From: Nemertoderma westbladi
Taxonomy: Eukaryota > Xenacoelomorpha > Nemertodermatida > Nemertodermatidae
NCBI GenBank assembly: GCA_032718475.1
Contig: JAUCBJ010006572.1
Coordinates: 1 to 49,314, forward strand
Reading direction: 5' to 3'
Length of the DNA: 49,314 nt
The translations under genes were made by a program, and so were the position numbers. The stretch's first letter is position 1, and each line of letters opens with the position of its first letter. Positions 10,631 to 20,582 of this stretch are shown in pieces. The notes below the pieces were generated by a model. That model was not told the origin of the DNA. It worked only from the letters and a program-made list of their open reading frames with translations, and made no database searches.

Positions 10631-11822
10631 TAACAAGAATTTAGCATTCCTTAAAGGTGACAAAACTGGTAATATTATTTTATTGGATAAATCTGCTAAG
10701 GAATATGAGATCCTTCGAATTTTGGGTGATAAGAAAACATATGTGAAACTACGCAAAGACCCTACTGCACGATTTCGTGTTGAATGCCGATCGTTGTTAG
10801 ATTCCCTTGCTATTGTGAACCAACGGCTTCACCATCACCTCTTCCCTAATACCTTCACTACCGGCCATATCTTTATAACTCTTAAAGACCATGAACCACG
10901 TGACGAGTGGGTAACCCACCCTAATGGTGCCCTAATCCCAAAAGGTATACCTATTATATCTAATACGGACGCATTTTTTAAACCCTTATCCAAAATGATG
11001 CACCACTATCTGCACCACTCTAGTTACTACTGCCGATAACTATCTAAAAAGCTCTTTGGATCTCAAACAAACCATGCCTACAACAACTAATAATTCCCAT
11101 TTTACTTTAGCCACTATTGATGTAATAGACATGTTTACCACCATCCCCCATGAATTGGGTATTGAGGCTACCATGCATGCACTTTCTGAGGATCCTACAT
11201 TAGCTGAACGCTCTATTTTTACACCAACTCAACTCGCAGCAATTTTACGGTTTCTTCTATACCACAACTTTTTATTTTATCAGAATAATGTACTACCTCC
11301 AAATCGCAGGTGCACATATGGACGGTCACCACAGTAGTGATTATTCTATAATCAGTTCATACAAAGCACTCAAGAGGGCGATAACTATTTCGCTACGGAC
11401 TCCGTCATTCTTTCAATATACAATGTGAATAAGACAATAATATGATAATGCTCTCCATAACGAAAAATATTATGTACTCTTGTTTCCACCATAAACCTAC
11501 GTTACGGGCAGTAGTGGTGAAATCTGAAATTTTGCGTATTCGCCGTTTAACTGACTCAAACCATTTGTTCACATGTTATAAACACCAGTACCTCAAGTTG
11601 TGTGAGAACCGAGGCTATCTGCTGGATTTCCTCCTCTCACTCCATGCGTCGAACCCAACACCTCTTTTTCCAGTGCCGATCACGCAGCAGCCGTCTTTAC
11701 CAACGGAGGGGGATGGTCCATCAGCACCCCAAAATTTAAATAAGACTACATCGAGTGGGCCAAAATACACCTCTATATACTGTATCTCCCTACGACCCCA
11801 CAGTTCCTGCCTGTCGTCCTAG
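10631..11822 (+). pseudogene. Penelope-like RT, partial
   Basis: 10631-10643 is the right TSD copy. The frame then runs NIILLDKSAKEYE...YVKLRKDPT, HIFITLKDHEP and GIPIISNTDAF (RT fingers), with a stop at 11037. RT motif A follows as FTLATIDVIDMFTTIPHELG (about 11101-11160), then a frameshift near 11310. The YxDD catalytic region is not present, so about 100 codons seem deleted around 11340-11440. 11442-11822 carries the post-RT segment (HHKPTLRAVVVKSEILRIRRL...). Confidence 0.75.
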
Positions 11823-12376
11823 CGCCCGTTATCCGCAAATATAATGCTGACTTGCGTTCGCTAGGTATTAGTGTCCAAACGGTCCCGCGTAACCTCCCAT
11901 CGTTAGGTAAACTGTTGATCACCGAGTCCGAGCCAACTCTGCCTCTTGGTGACCATTCTTGCAATGGGCGTCGCTGCAAATGCTGCTCGGCCGTTCTAAA
12001 CCAGCGCCGGACACCATTGGGTGACCCCATCCATGGGAGATTTAACTGCAAATCATTTAATGTGATTTATTTTATCAAATGTAAACTGCATCCACACTTG
12101 TGGTATCTCGGCCAGACAGAACAGCGTTTACATGAGCGCATCCGAGGACACCGTAGTGCTATAAACGACGCAGCTGGAAAGGGTCTAGGAGTCGATTTAT
12201 CGAGTCCTGAAGTCTTGCTACTGCAGCACTTTGCTATCTGTGGGATCGGTGCGCTCAATATTACTTGTTCTAAAAGGTTTACGAACCACGAGCGTAGGAT
12301 TCATTCTGAAGCGGTTCTAATTAACTTGCATCGCCCCCCAATTAATACTGTAGTTCCCCGTATTGGTCTGTACTAA
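11820..12376 (+). pseudogene. Penelope-like GIY-YIG endonuclease domain
   Basis: Translation in the frame ending TAA at 12374-12376. A cysteine cluster CNGRRCKCC (near 11960-11990) precedes the nuclease, as in other EN+ Penelope-like elements. The GIY-YIG core appears as VIYFIKC...LWYLGQTEQRLHERIRGH, with the catalytic-type Arg and His, and a downstream HERRIHSEAVLI containing the conserved Glu. This domain itself is open. It would nick target DNA for the retroelement, but the RT part is broken. Confidence 0.8.
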
Positions 12377-13295
12377 AACATGTGAACTTTGTTTTGTATA
12401 TTCTACTTAGGATTTTGTATTAGTCAGTTTGTTTTATTTTATAGCTTATTGTTTTTCTAACTATGTGGCTCGCCCCACATGCCCGCCTTAATGATAATTT
12501 CAACTCTAGTCATACAGCTGCTATTTGCTTTTTGCATAGCTGGCCCCTCTGGGTATTTACCCTATGGCGTAGTTAGTAATACTCAATCATTCTGTTAGTT
12601 TTATTTCATTAATTTTAAAGATTTTATTACTGCTTTTATTTCTGATGTTTTTTATCTGTTTTTATATACATATCATTCGTATGCACTATATCACTGTTGT
12701 TTTATTATTTTATTAGCCTTTATTTATAAGTTTTATAGATATTCTACTTAATAGCAGGATAGGGTACACCATTGGTTTAGTTTTTATTTACTATTATTAT
12801 TTTATATTTTTTTAACATTTTAATACTTTATTACTTTAATACTTATTTATTATAAATTTTGATTTAGAGTTAGTTTTGGTTCATTATGAATTTCCGATAT
12901 AATTTCTAACCAAGCTCAACTTCTACCGGTCTGCCACTTTACACAGCTATTATCTTTATTAAAATAGTCATAACTACTGTACAGTATCATAACGGTATCG
13001 GTTTTGTATATATCTTTTTAGGTTTTGAATTGGTTTTTTTAGTTAAATTTTATTAATATTGTGTTTAAAAATATACCACTGAAGATGCGCGGGAAGCGTG
13101 AAATAGCTGGTAAACTAACAATATTTTATATTAGCCGTGGCTCAAGACCCTTACTCGTTTAATAATTAATTTAATAATTAATTAATATTTACTGTTGAAT
13201 TTAAAACCTACACAAACAAGCGCATACATTAATGCTTTGCTTTAGTCATAGAACTCTCAAATAGCAGCTTTGAAAACTGTCGCAGAGCAATTAGC
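12377..13295. other. AT-rich 3' region of the Penelope-like element and spacer
   Basis: No coding sequence. 12470-12600 and onward is probably 3' sequence of the Penelope-like element. A hammerhead-like core lies at about 13078-13110. From about 13160 to 13295 I see nothing recognisable; this would be the upstream region of the gene at 13296. Confidence 0.45.
13078..13140 (+). ncRNA. Candidate hammerhead ribozyme remnant
   Basis: CTGAAGA at 13079-13085, then T, a 4-bp stem GCGC/GCGT with loop GGGAA, then GAAA. This is the spacing of the hammerhead core CUGANGA - stem II - GAAA. Hammerheads are known in terminal repeats of Penelope-like elements, and this lies just 3' of one. Stem III and the cleavage-site side are not convincing, so it may be decayed or chance. 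Confidence 0.3.
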
Positions 13296-13997
13296 ATGCA
13301 AAGATCAGCTTGCTTGTATGAGTTCAGACTCATACAAGGTCTTTGTATAGCGATTTACAGCACAATTGCATTCTGCACCTCCTGCAAAAGTGGTCATATA
13401 TACACATTCACCAATGAAAACAATGAGCTCCAAGAAAAGTTCCAATCTCAAATGGAAAACTTAATCACCGCCAACTGGGGAGACACAACACCCGTCATCG
13501 TAGATGGTTGCACAGAATGCGGCGTTCTGGACATGAGATTCTTTACTTATACCTGGGTGAACGGTGTCAAATACAACGGTATGCTGGAATGGATTGGATA
13601 TGGTTGCAGGAGAAACAACACTGAGTATTCCTCATGTGTCAAGTTGCCAACGGGTGTTCAGTGCGAGGCAATATTTGGCAATCAAGAGCTGGCGAATAAG
13701 GCGATGGCGGGAAAAGGAGATACCTACACCAAAGTCAGAAATTATCTCAGCCTTGAATCAACATTCACAAGGGAGATTTGTCAGCTTGGTTGTTGTAACA
13801 GCACTTGGAACTGCCCCGACTTCGTGTGGGCTGCGGCCGACACATTTACCGTTCGTACAACATCGGAAGCCGCAACTACCGACGCTGGTACAACTACCGC
13901 ACTCGATTCCACAATGGCTACCGGTGGATCTGGAAACATTGTGCCAACCATGTCTCAACTAGTTATGCTCATAAGCATTATTTGTGGATTGTTCTAG
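13296..13997 (+). CDS. Secreted cysteine-rich protein, probably GPI-anchored
   Basis: An intact intronless ORF of 233 codons, ATG to TAG. Residues about 10-30 (LIQGLCIAIYSTIAF) form a signal-peptide-like hydrophobic stretch. The mature part has about 11 cysteines (CTSC, CTEC, single Cys, then GCC...C) and two N-glycosylation sequons (NNT and NST). It is followed by a Ser/Thr-rich linker and a hydrophobic C-terminus MSQLVMLISIICGLF with no charged tail, the layout of a GPI signal. The CC-x5-C ending loosely recalls Ly6/uPAR domains, but the spacing is not a clear match. An AATAAA occurs near 14162. It could be a host single-exon gene or a retrogene; the product is predicted to sit on the cell surface. 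The function is unknown. Confidence 0.6.
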   Translation: MQRSACLYEFRLIQGLCIAIYSTIAFCTSCKSGHIYTFTNENNELQEKFQSQMENLITANWGDTTPVIVDGCTECGVLDMRFFTYTWVNGVKYNGMLEWIGYGCRRNNTEYSSCVKLPTGVQCEAIFGNQELANKAMAGKGDTYTKVRNYLSLESTFTREICQLGCCNSTWNCPDFVWAAADTFTVRTTSEAATTDAGTTTALDSTMATGGSGNIVPTMSQLVMLISIICGLF

Positions 13998-15190
13998 AAT
14001 TCAGATTGAAAAAACATTCACTGACTTGACATTATGTAACATAGGTAACATATGTAGCAAATATATATTATAATCCATATTATATTTACGCGCTATATCC
14101 TGGGTATAGTGTCGTAATTCAGTGACTTGGGCCATCCTGCTCAAAAAATCATCCAAATTTTAATAAAATTGCATGTTCACCTCCCCCCCTCCTTCCTGGG
14201 TGAACCAGAATTAGCGATCGATATTTCACTAGAAACGCGCGGTTATTATTCAACCTTACTGTATAGTGTTTTGTTGGTAGGCGAACTAACTAACTGATGG
14301 AAAGCTGGCCTACAAGGAGTCCACATATGTATCATACTGTAGCCTGGAATTAGTTGCAAATGAAATCTCATAAGATTTTTTTGAATAATTAATATGTCTC
14401 TGATATGTCCAATAAGTCTCTGAATAACGACACAATATTCCAGAACATGTTGTAACCTTGTTACAACATTATTAAACTATGTTGGTGGATGGATTGATTT
14501 AGAAAGTACCATTTAATCGTAATTTCATGCCTTGTGTGGATAGAGCGCGCGGATTTGGCGACTTTAGCCCTGATAATAGAACTGTATAAATTATGTATAA
14601 GTCATTAAAATGTGGCACCAAAAGCTGGCATGATTGGCCTGGAAAATGGTGCAAGACCAGACAAGAAATCGATATCAAATGAAAGTGGTGTAACATGTTT
14701 CTATACATAAATGAAATATATTCATATTATGTTAGCTATATCAGCATACATTATGTAACCATGTGTTCTACAATCATACTCACCCCATTGTCAAAACCCA
14801 ACTCTACTCTGCAGCTGCAATCCCGCTTAAACTTCAAAGTCAATAACTTCCCTTCTCCGTCAGCCGGAGGGGAATTGTACTTGAGAAGATTACCAAACTT
14901 GAAATTTATGTATGACTGACCGAGTGATTTGGGTCGGCTTTGTTTTGGACTTCTGACATTCCTAATATAATTCAGGGCAATCATGTATGTATTTTATATC
15001 GTGAGTATGTCAATTGTGTAGGCCTATATAAATTATATTTAACTAGTATAATAGAATACAATTGAAAAATATAACAAAATGATGCTTGGGGAATATTCTA
15101 CAGTATCAATGTAATAAGTATTTAAATTCATTGATATAAATAAAACCTTAATAAAGTTTATAAACTTTCATAAAATCTATTTTCATTGAC
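13998..15190. other. Intergenic, AT-rich, nothing recognised
   Basis: Short ORFs on both strands are no longer than chance and lack recognisable motifs. 14106-14180 has weak likeness to 21660-21760 (a shared TATAGTGTC...AGTGAC block and a later CACCTCCC), perhaps an old dispersed repeat. Confidence 0.4.
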
Positions 15191-15194
15191 TAAA

Positions 15195-15330
15195 TCAACC
15201 CGCTGTCCTCGTGGATACAGCGCCTAAGCCTCTTTAACAATCGCGTATGGTGTCCCAGATTCAAATCCGACTAAAGTCTGTAAAAATTTCGCACTGTTGT
15301 GTCCCTGGGCAAGATGCTTAGACGACAGTG
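15195..15330 (+). mobile_element. tRNA-derived SINE-like sequence
   Basis: A tRNA-like head (CTCGTGGATACAGCGCCTAAG near 15208) and a B-box-like CAGATTCAAATCC (15255-15267) are followed by TGTGTCCCTGGGCAAGATGC (15299-15318), which resembles the conserved central block of V-type SINEs. The 3' end is not defined. Confidence 0.45.
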
Positions 15331-15623
15331 CTTACGAAAAACCTGATTTAATGGGAACCTCGCTTCTGCTGAGAGAGAAAAACAAAGAGTAAGGAGTTGG
15401 ATGAGTAATGGAGTTATTTGGCTAACTCCCTGCCTTACAGATAACATCAAGAGAGAAAAGCCTTGCTTCGGGTTTCCCCCGGGGTTTCGTGTTTTACATT
15501 CACCGAGTAGTGTAATGTTAAACATTTTAATAGTAAGTGTAATGTTGAGAAAATGTCGGCATAGTCCTGGGGGGGGTCACCAAATGTTTATGTATTTTTA
15601 TTAACCTCTTGACTTTTATCTTT

Positions 15624-15668
15624 TCGGAATGTGAGCGTAAAGTTTTAAACTTTACGCTCACATTCCGA
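15624..15668. repeat. 45-bp perfect palindrome beside the DNA transposon
   Basis: The arms are 22 nt and perfectly complementary about a single central base at 15646 (arm starts TCGGAATGTGAGCGTAAAG). The right arm leads towards the transposon's left end. A TTAA lies at its centre (15645-15648), matched by TTAA at 20724-20727 outside the other end. Confidence 0.85.
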
Positions 15669-15689
15669 TTTATTATTCCGATTTAAACT

Positions 15690-15832
15690 AGGGGTAGGAG
15701 GTAGATAGCACTTTTTAGGTCATGTCTTTGAAATCAAGGGGGTCGCCCCACATTCTGACCGCTATCATCTCAGAATTATGAAAAACAAAAAAATTTTGAA
15801 AAAAATTTCATTTTCATCAGTAGACATTAATT
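15690..15832 (+). repeat. Left terminal inverted repeat
   Basis: Matches the reverse complement of 20583-20711, with scattered differences and small indels in the A-rich part. A subterminal motif (GGTATCATTGGAACCGCAAT, 15928-15947) further in is an inverted match to the CGATTGCGATTCCAATGAGA repeats near the right end. Confidence 0.85.
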
Positions 15833-16547
15833 TTGGTGCCATATGTCCCATTTTTACCTTACGCATAGTGGGTTGTGTAGTGAATATGATGTAAATAGAG
15901 TTTCAATGGTCCTATGAACTCGAAAGTGGTATCATTGGAACCGCAATTGCCGATTTAGTGGGTATAGAACACCCTTTTGAAGACCCCTGATCAATAGTTT
16001 CGCAGCAATACTGTAAAAATTGACAAAGTTATCCATATTTTGTTAAAAATTACATATGAAACTGTTCAAATGTGGTTGTTTGAAACGCATTTCATACCCA
16101 GATAGTTTGATTTTTTCGTAAAGTTGGTAATAAGTACCGACATTGTGCTATTTACAGCTAATTAACTTTAATATATATTTAATTTTAATAAATTATTTAC
16201 AAAAATAATGTTCAATAAATATAGTTAGTTAACAGTGACTTTAATTGTTTTAATATATAAATGATTTATCTAATATATATAATTTCATTGTGAAAAAAAT
16301 GTGTTAATGAAAATTTTGAAATTTGATGATATAATATTAGATTTATCTTAAGGATTACTGCGCAAAAATATTTCTGCATTGGTATATATATGGTCAACAA
16401 TTGGACCATAATTACAGTATAAGCATATTTTATACAGCTTAGGAATGCAGCTAGCTATGTCTTCAGATGTCACTTCTGTAATTGCAGTTCTGTAGTAATG
16501 TTAGGCCTACTCAATTCTCTCAATAGTATTATTATTACTTGAATACA
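15833..16547 (+). other. Transposon 5' noncoding region
   Basis: AT-rich 5' untranslated or promoter region between the left repeat and the transposase start. No ORF is seen. AT-rich TATA-like stretches (for example around 16171 and 16383) exist but no single promoter can be chosen. Confidence 0.5.
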
Positions 16548-19500
16548 ATGACATCTCAATCACTTGCTCAGTGTGACATAGTATTTGTTTTGGGTGACAA
16601 ATTACCCTTCATTTATGAGGCTGTTATTGCAATTACCAATTATGCCCCAGGCGGCTCACCTAAGGCAGATAAAGAGTCTGCCCTTAGAACGAAGGCAATT
16701 ACTGCATATTCAAATTCCCTTAACAATATGTGGTGCAAAGCCTTTGGAGCTGATAATATTGCATCTAGAAGCACCATAAAGCGAAAACTTCGGGCTCACA
16801 TTTTGGATTATTTCAATAAAGTAACCATGAAAGGGAGGTCTTGTAAAAGTAAGAGAGAGAGAATGCGTAACTGGAGGGATAATAATTATTCAGTTTTGTC
16901 CATATTGAACACTAAAGCGGTTCCAGATAATTTTGATACAGATGAACGTGCATTTTATTTTGGGCAATTAAGCAAGCAGCGGACTGGTTATCTTAGCGAT
17001 CAAATAGATACTGAATACGAATTGAAAATAACTGCCGAGCAACAAAAAAGTCAAGACCAACAGGAACTCACCAGAATAGAGGAAGAACACATCTTTGGTG
17101 ATGATGGTAGTGAGGTTGTTGACAGTAATTTTGATGACGACTGCTTTAATGGGGAAATAAGCTCGCCTATAAACCTTAACATAAGCAGCAATCGCTCAGG
17201 TTTAGCCCGAAACACCAAGTCTTACATAGAAAAAAGTAGTCAGACAATTTGCAATTTCATTGACCGAATTGAAATCCGCCAGAGGAGAAACTTAACAAGT
17301 GACATAAAAACAACATGTGCAAATGTATCAACTTCATGTGCACTGTCAGCAGAAAAGTCACGAATAGCTGTCCAGGTAGTGGCTAGAGATCTGTACAAGC
17401 ATAAATACTTTTTATCTCCCGAAGAACAGAATGGAGACAGTAATTGTACCCTGGAAGCTGAACCAATTGAGCCCAACCCTAAACGAGTTTGTCGAGAAAC
17501 TGTATCACCCAAAACAAATACTCCAGTTTCGGCAACAGACTACGGAAAATATAGATATGTTCTACCTAGTTCAAAAACAATAATTGAACACAAACAACTA
17601 CAAGCATCTGGTGTAAAAAAAGATGCAGGGACTGCTTTAGCAACAAAAAACAGTGAAATAAAGTGCACCCTCCACTATGATACAACATCAAGAAATAACA
17701 TTGATGGGGAGTGGCCTTGCCTCATATTGATATTCTCAAACAACACTAAATTTCGTTTGCGTCCTCTGTTTTTTGTGTATGAGGATAGAGATAATATAAT
17801 ACTATTAATTACAGAAACATATGAACGTTTAGCTTGTGCTGCATCACTGGCATTATCATCTGCTATTGGTCCAATGTCCCTATGGAAAAACACAACTGCA
17901 GTAATGACGGATGCTGTATCAAAAAATCTAAATATAGAGAAGGGAGTTTCTGACAAACTTGGAAGTGATTATATTCCGTATCATTTACTGTGTAAGAGTC
18001 ATACAGTTGAAGCATTTGATAGGTCAAATCTGACAGTTTTGTGTGACTTAGAGCGACAATTAGACCTTAGAGGAAAGCTGGAAGCTGCCAATTATTCACT
18101 TCATACATTCTTTCGAGGGAAAAAGGCAGTAGTTCTAGCAGGTTTAAATGCCTTGCTTAAGTTGGTCGCCTATGATAAGTCTGCCAATGCAGCTTCACTG
18201 GCTGAAGAGTTTGACATTCTCCTAGAGAAAGAGGGAAAAGTGAAGCACATGACACTCTACCATGAGAGAAGATTTACTAAATTAGGTTACATGTCAGCTT
18301 CCATTCTAGAAGCATTACCACTTCTGAGAACTCTTTTAGCTCAGAGTCACAAATCGAATCAACTAACTGAAACATGTAATCTCTTTTTGGAGTGCGAGTT
18401 TTTTATCACTGAACTCTGGGCACTATCATACTTTACCCATAAGGTAACTCTTCCATACCTAAACTGTATCGAGCTATCAAACCAGTCAACTCTCCTAAAG
18501 ATCTTACCAAAATTACATAGTGATCTATTGATAGGATGCACTGAAACCCTTGGAGAATTTATAATTAGTTATAAACATGTACCAATTAGAGAACCCAATA
18601 GTCCACTGGAAGTCAAGCTAATAGAGCTAATGTGCACAGATGCAGCTGCTGTTTTACAACTGCAATGTGGCAGAGAATATGGCTTCTCAGCAGTTGATAC
18701 TCCCGCACGTACTACAGAGTTGCACAAACTGACAGATTGCGAGCTAGCAAATTTGCCAACTAACAACTTACAAGCAGAGCGGGACTTGGGCAAATTCAGT
18801 AACATAGCAACTGTTGCGAAATTCCGAAATAAGAAATTTACTGCAAGAGGCATCAGAAACGATATGGTATTGTATCAAGCATCACCAAAGTGTGTTGATG
18901 AAACCACAAAGAAGATCAATGCCATCCTTCGTGAGAGAGAATTTAATTGGTCTGCTAAACAAAAACAACTACAGCTGAAAAGATTAGAAGAAAAAATTGA
19001 GAAAAGCAAAAATGTCAAAGATTACACATTAAAACTTCTTAGGGACTGTAAATCTTGGAATGGACCAGCTACCTGTATAAATGAACTCGAAGAAATAATT
19101 AAAGATAAAGGTCAATTACAGTCAGATCGGATTGTTAAAACTGAATTATCTTACTTTAAACATACACACAAGTTAGATGTTACTATTCGACCAGAGCTAT
19201 ATCGTCTAAATGGGATAACACCTGATGAACGGCTTGAAAATTTTCTGGTGCTTCTTGGCAATCAAACTCCACCAACAGGATCTGTTGTAGACTTACCTAC
19301 AAATGATGACTTGTCTATGATATTAGCCATACAGAGTGACAAAGATAAAGCAATAGATAAACCAGCTCCTTCATTGGCTGTGGACATCAATGGAATGTGT
19401 GCCACATTGTGGATTTTTGAAGGCAAATCCACATGGGAATTAGGATACCTTCTTGAAAGAAAGGAGTCAACTTATGTTGTGAACCATTTGGAACGGGTAG

Positions 19501-19694
19501 ATCCTGTATCTGATAAACGTTGGAAATATCCTGCTTTCGATGATGTTCAGGAGGTCACAAAGGAAGGTATTATGAACTGTTTGGTTGATGGAGACTGGGA
19601 CTTAACTTCATCTTCACGAAATATGCAGTTTATTCTACATAACCACTCTGAGTTCAGGGCCACATTTGACTTCCTTTTTCCATCTAAAAAGTAG
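16548..19694 (+). CDS. Transposase, DDE-like, unassigned superfamily
   Basis: A single uninterrupted ORF of 1048 codons from ATG at 16548 (A at -3) to TAG. An upstream in-frame TTG at 16539 is not needed. The N-terminus (residues 1-150) is Lys/Arg-rich and may bind DNA; residues about 150-230 are acidic. The central domain has HLLCKSHTVEAFDRSN (His479, Cys482, His485) just after MTDAVSKN (Asp455). The later NNLQAERDLGKFSNIA supplies Glu744, which looks like the terminal Glu of an RNase H-fold DDE triad. Asp413 (VYEDRDN) is a weaker candidate for the first Asp. A Lys/Gln/Glu-rich helix follows near residues 800-830. I recognise no THAP, BED or HTH domain. Intactness and flanking inverted repeats suggest recent activity. 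The mechanism is inferred only. Confidence 0.75.
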   Translation: MTSQSLAQCDIVFVLGDKLPFIYEAVIAITNYAPGGSPKADKESALRTKAITAYSNSLNNMWCKAFGADNIASRSTIKRKLRAHILDYFNKVTMKGRSCKSKRERMRNWRDNNYSVLSILNTKAVPDNFDTDERAFYFGQLSKQRTGYLSDQIDTEYELKITAEQQKSQDQQELTRIEEEHIFGDDGSEVVDSNFDDDCFNGEISSPINLNISSNRSGLARNTKSYIEKSSQTICNFIDRIEIRQRRNLTSDIKTTCANVSTSCALSAEKSRIAVQVVARDLYKHKYFLSPEEQNGDSNCTLEAEPIEPNPKRVCRETVSPKTNTPVSATDYGKYRYVLPSSKTIIEHKQLQASGVKKDAGTALATKNSEIKCTLHYDTTSRNNIDGEWPCLILIFSNNTKFRLRPLFFVYEDRDNIILLITETYERLACAASLALSSAIGPMSLWKNTTAVMTDAVSKNLNIEKGVSDKLGSDYIPYHLLCKSHTVEAFDRSNLTVLCDLERQLDLRGKLEAANYSLHTFFRGKKAVVLAGLNALLKLVAYDKSANAASLAEEFDILLEKEGKVKHMTLYHERRFTKLGYMSASILEALPLLRTLLAQSHKSNQLTETCNLFLECEFFITELWALSYFTHKVTLPYLNCIELSNQSTLLKILPKLHSDLLIGCTETLGEFIISYKHVPIREPNSPLEVKLIELMCTDAAAVLQLQCGREYGFSAVDTPARTTELHKLTDCELANLPTNNLQAERDLGKFSNIATVAKFRNKKFTARGIRNDMVLYQASPKCVDETTKKINAILREREFNWSAKQKQLQLKRLEEKIEKSKNVKDYTLKLLRDCKSWNGPATCINELEEIIKDKGQLQSDRIVKTELSYFKHTHKLDVTIRPELYRLNGITPDERLENFLVLLGNQTPPTGSVVDLPTNDDLSMILAIQSDKDKAIDKPAPSLAVDINGMCATLWIFEGKSTWELGYLLERKESTYVVNHLERVDPVSDKRWKYPAFDDVQEVTKEGIMNCLVDGDWDLTSSSRNMQFILHNHSEFRATFDFLFPSKK

Positions 19695-19711
19695 GCCTAA
19701 TCATTCTCAAT

Positions 19712-19957
19712 ATCTTCCCGGTTTATCTGGCATCCGGCAAAGGTCAATCAAAAAGTCAAAATCTTCCCGGTTTATCTGGCATCCGGCAAAGGTCAATCAA
19801 AAAGCCAAAATCTTCCCGGTTTATCTGGCATCCGGCAAAGGTCAGTAAAAAAGCCAACATCTTCCCGGTTTATCTGGCATCCGGCAAAGGTCAATCAAAA
19901 AGCCAAAATCTTCCCGGTTTATCTGGCATCCGGCAAAGTTCAACCCAAAAGCCAAAC
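19712..19957 (+). repeat. 49-bp minisatellite, 5 copies
   Basis: Units begin at 19712, 19761, 19810, 19859 and 19908 with ATCTTCCCGGTTTATCTGGC. They are almost identical except for a few bases; the last unit decays at its end. The array starts 17 bp after the transposase stop, so it lies in the 3' untranslated region. Confidence 0.95.
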
Positions 19958-20099
19958 TCTCTGCCTTCCTGTAGAACGTTGGCGACGTGGCAGAGCTTAA
20001 AGCTGATAAACTCAGCTGAACTAAAGCTACAGGAAAATTCGTTCACTTTGCGGCTCCTATGACTTATTTGAAAGTTCAGATGAGTTTCCACACTTTATA

Positions 20100-20582
20100 C
20101 AATATATGATAACTCTGATCACTGGCTAAGGTGAAAAGTCAACTTTCATCAACACAACAGACTTTGAGTTCCGTTAATTTTTTCTTAACTCATTATTAGT
20201 AAATTAATCATCATTGTGGTTCCAATGAGACTTTATTTCAAGTTAAGATGACCCAACAACAATTTTCCAATGAGACTATTTTCAATTTAATACGACCTTC
20301 CAAACTCTTGTTACAACATATCTGCATATTAAGACTTCTGATCGCTACGCCTACAGTAGGGTGAAAAGTTGATTTTAGACAATATCTCATACTGAAAAAA
20401 ATTATTCGCTGTTGAAAAATAAATATTTTTTAATTCACTAACAGTAAACCGACGATTGCGATTCCAATGAGACTATTTTCAACTTCATACGACCTCTCAA
20501 ACTCTTTTTACAACATATTAATGATTCCGATCACTATGACTAAGGTGATAATGAGTTTTTGTCAACGCGACAGACTAAATAT
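20100..20582 (+). repeat. Subterminal repeats of the DNA transposon
   Basis: Imperfect copies of two motifs alternate: TTCCAATGAGACT followed by ...ACGACC/ATGACC...AAACTC (near 20219, 20267, 20462), and GATCACT/GATCGCT...TAAGGTGAAAAGT-like blocks (near 20115, 20340, 20528). An inverted copy of the first motif is near the left end. Such repeats may be transposase-binding sites. Confidence 0.65.

Larger units (their letters stand above)
8050..13160 (+). mobile_element. Penelope-like retroelement (EN+), decayed and interrupted
   Basis: The pieces read in order on the plus strand: an N-terminal region typical of Penelope-like ORFs (8250-9120), the start of RT (10644-11337), a post-RT segment (11442-11822) and a C-terminal GIY-YIG endonuclease (11820-12376). 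RT plus C-terminal GIY-YIG is diagnostic of EN+ Penelope-like elements. Several frameshifts and a deletion that removes the RT catalytic YxDD region make it dead. A LINE is inserted at 9121-10630. Both outer edges are uncertain; the right edge is placed after a hammerhead-like motif near 13078. Confidence 0.8.

Noticed and set aside
14106-14180. Repeat family shared with 21660-21760
   Set aside because: Short matching blocks only, too weak to define by eye.
19712-19957. CRISPR-like array
   Set aside because: Direct 49-bp tandem repeats without spacers, in an animal genome.
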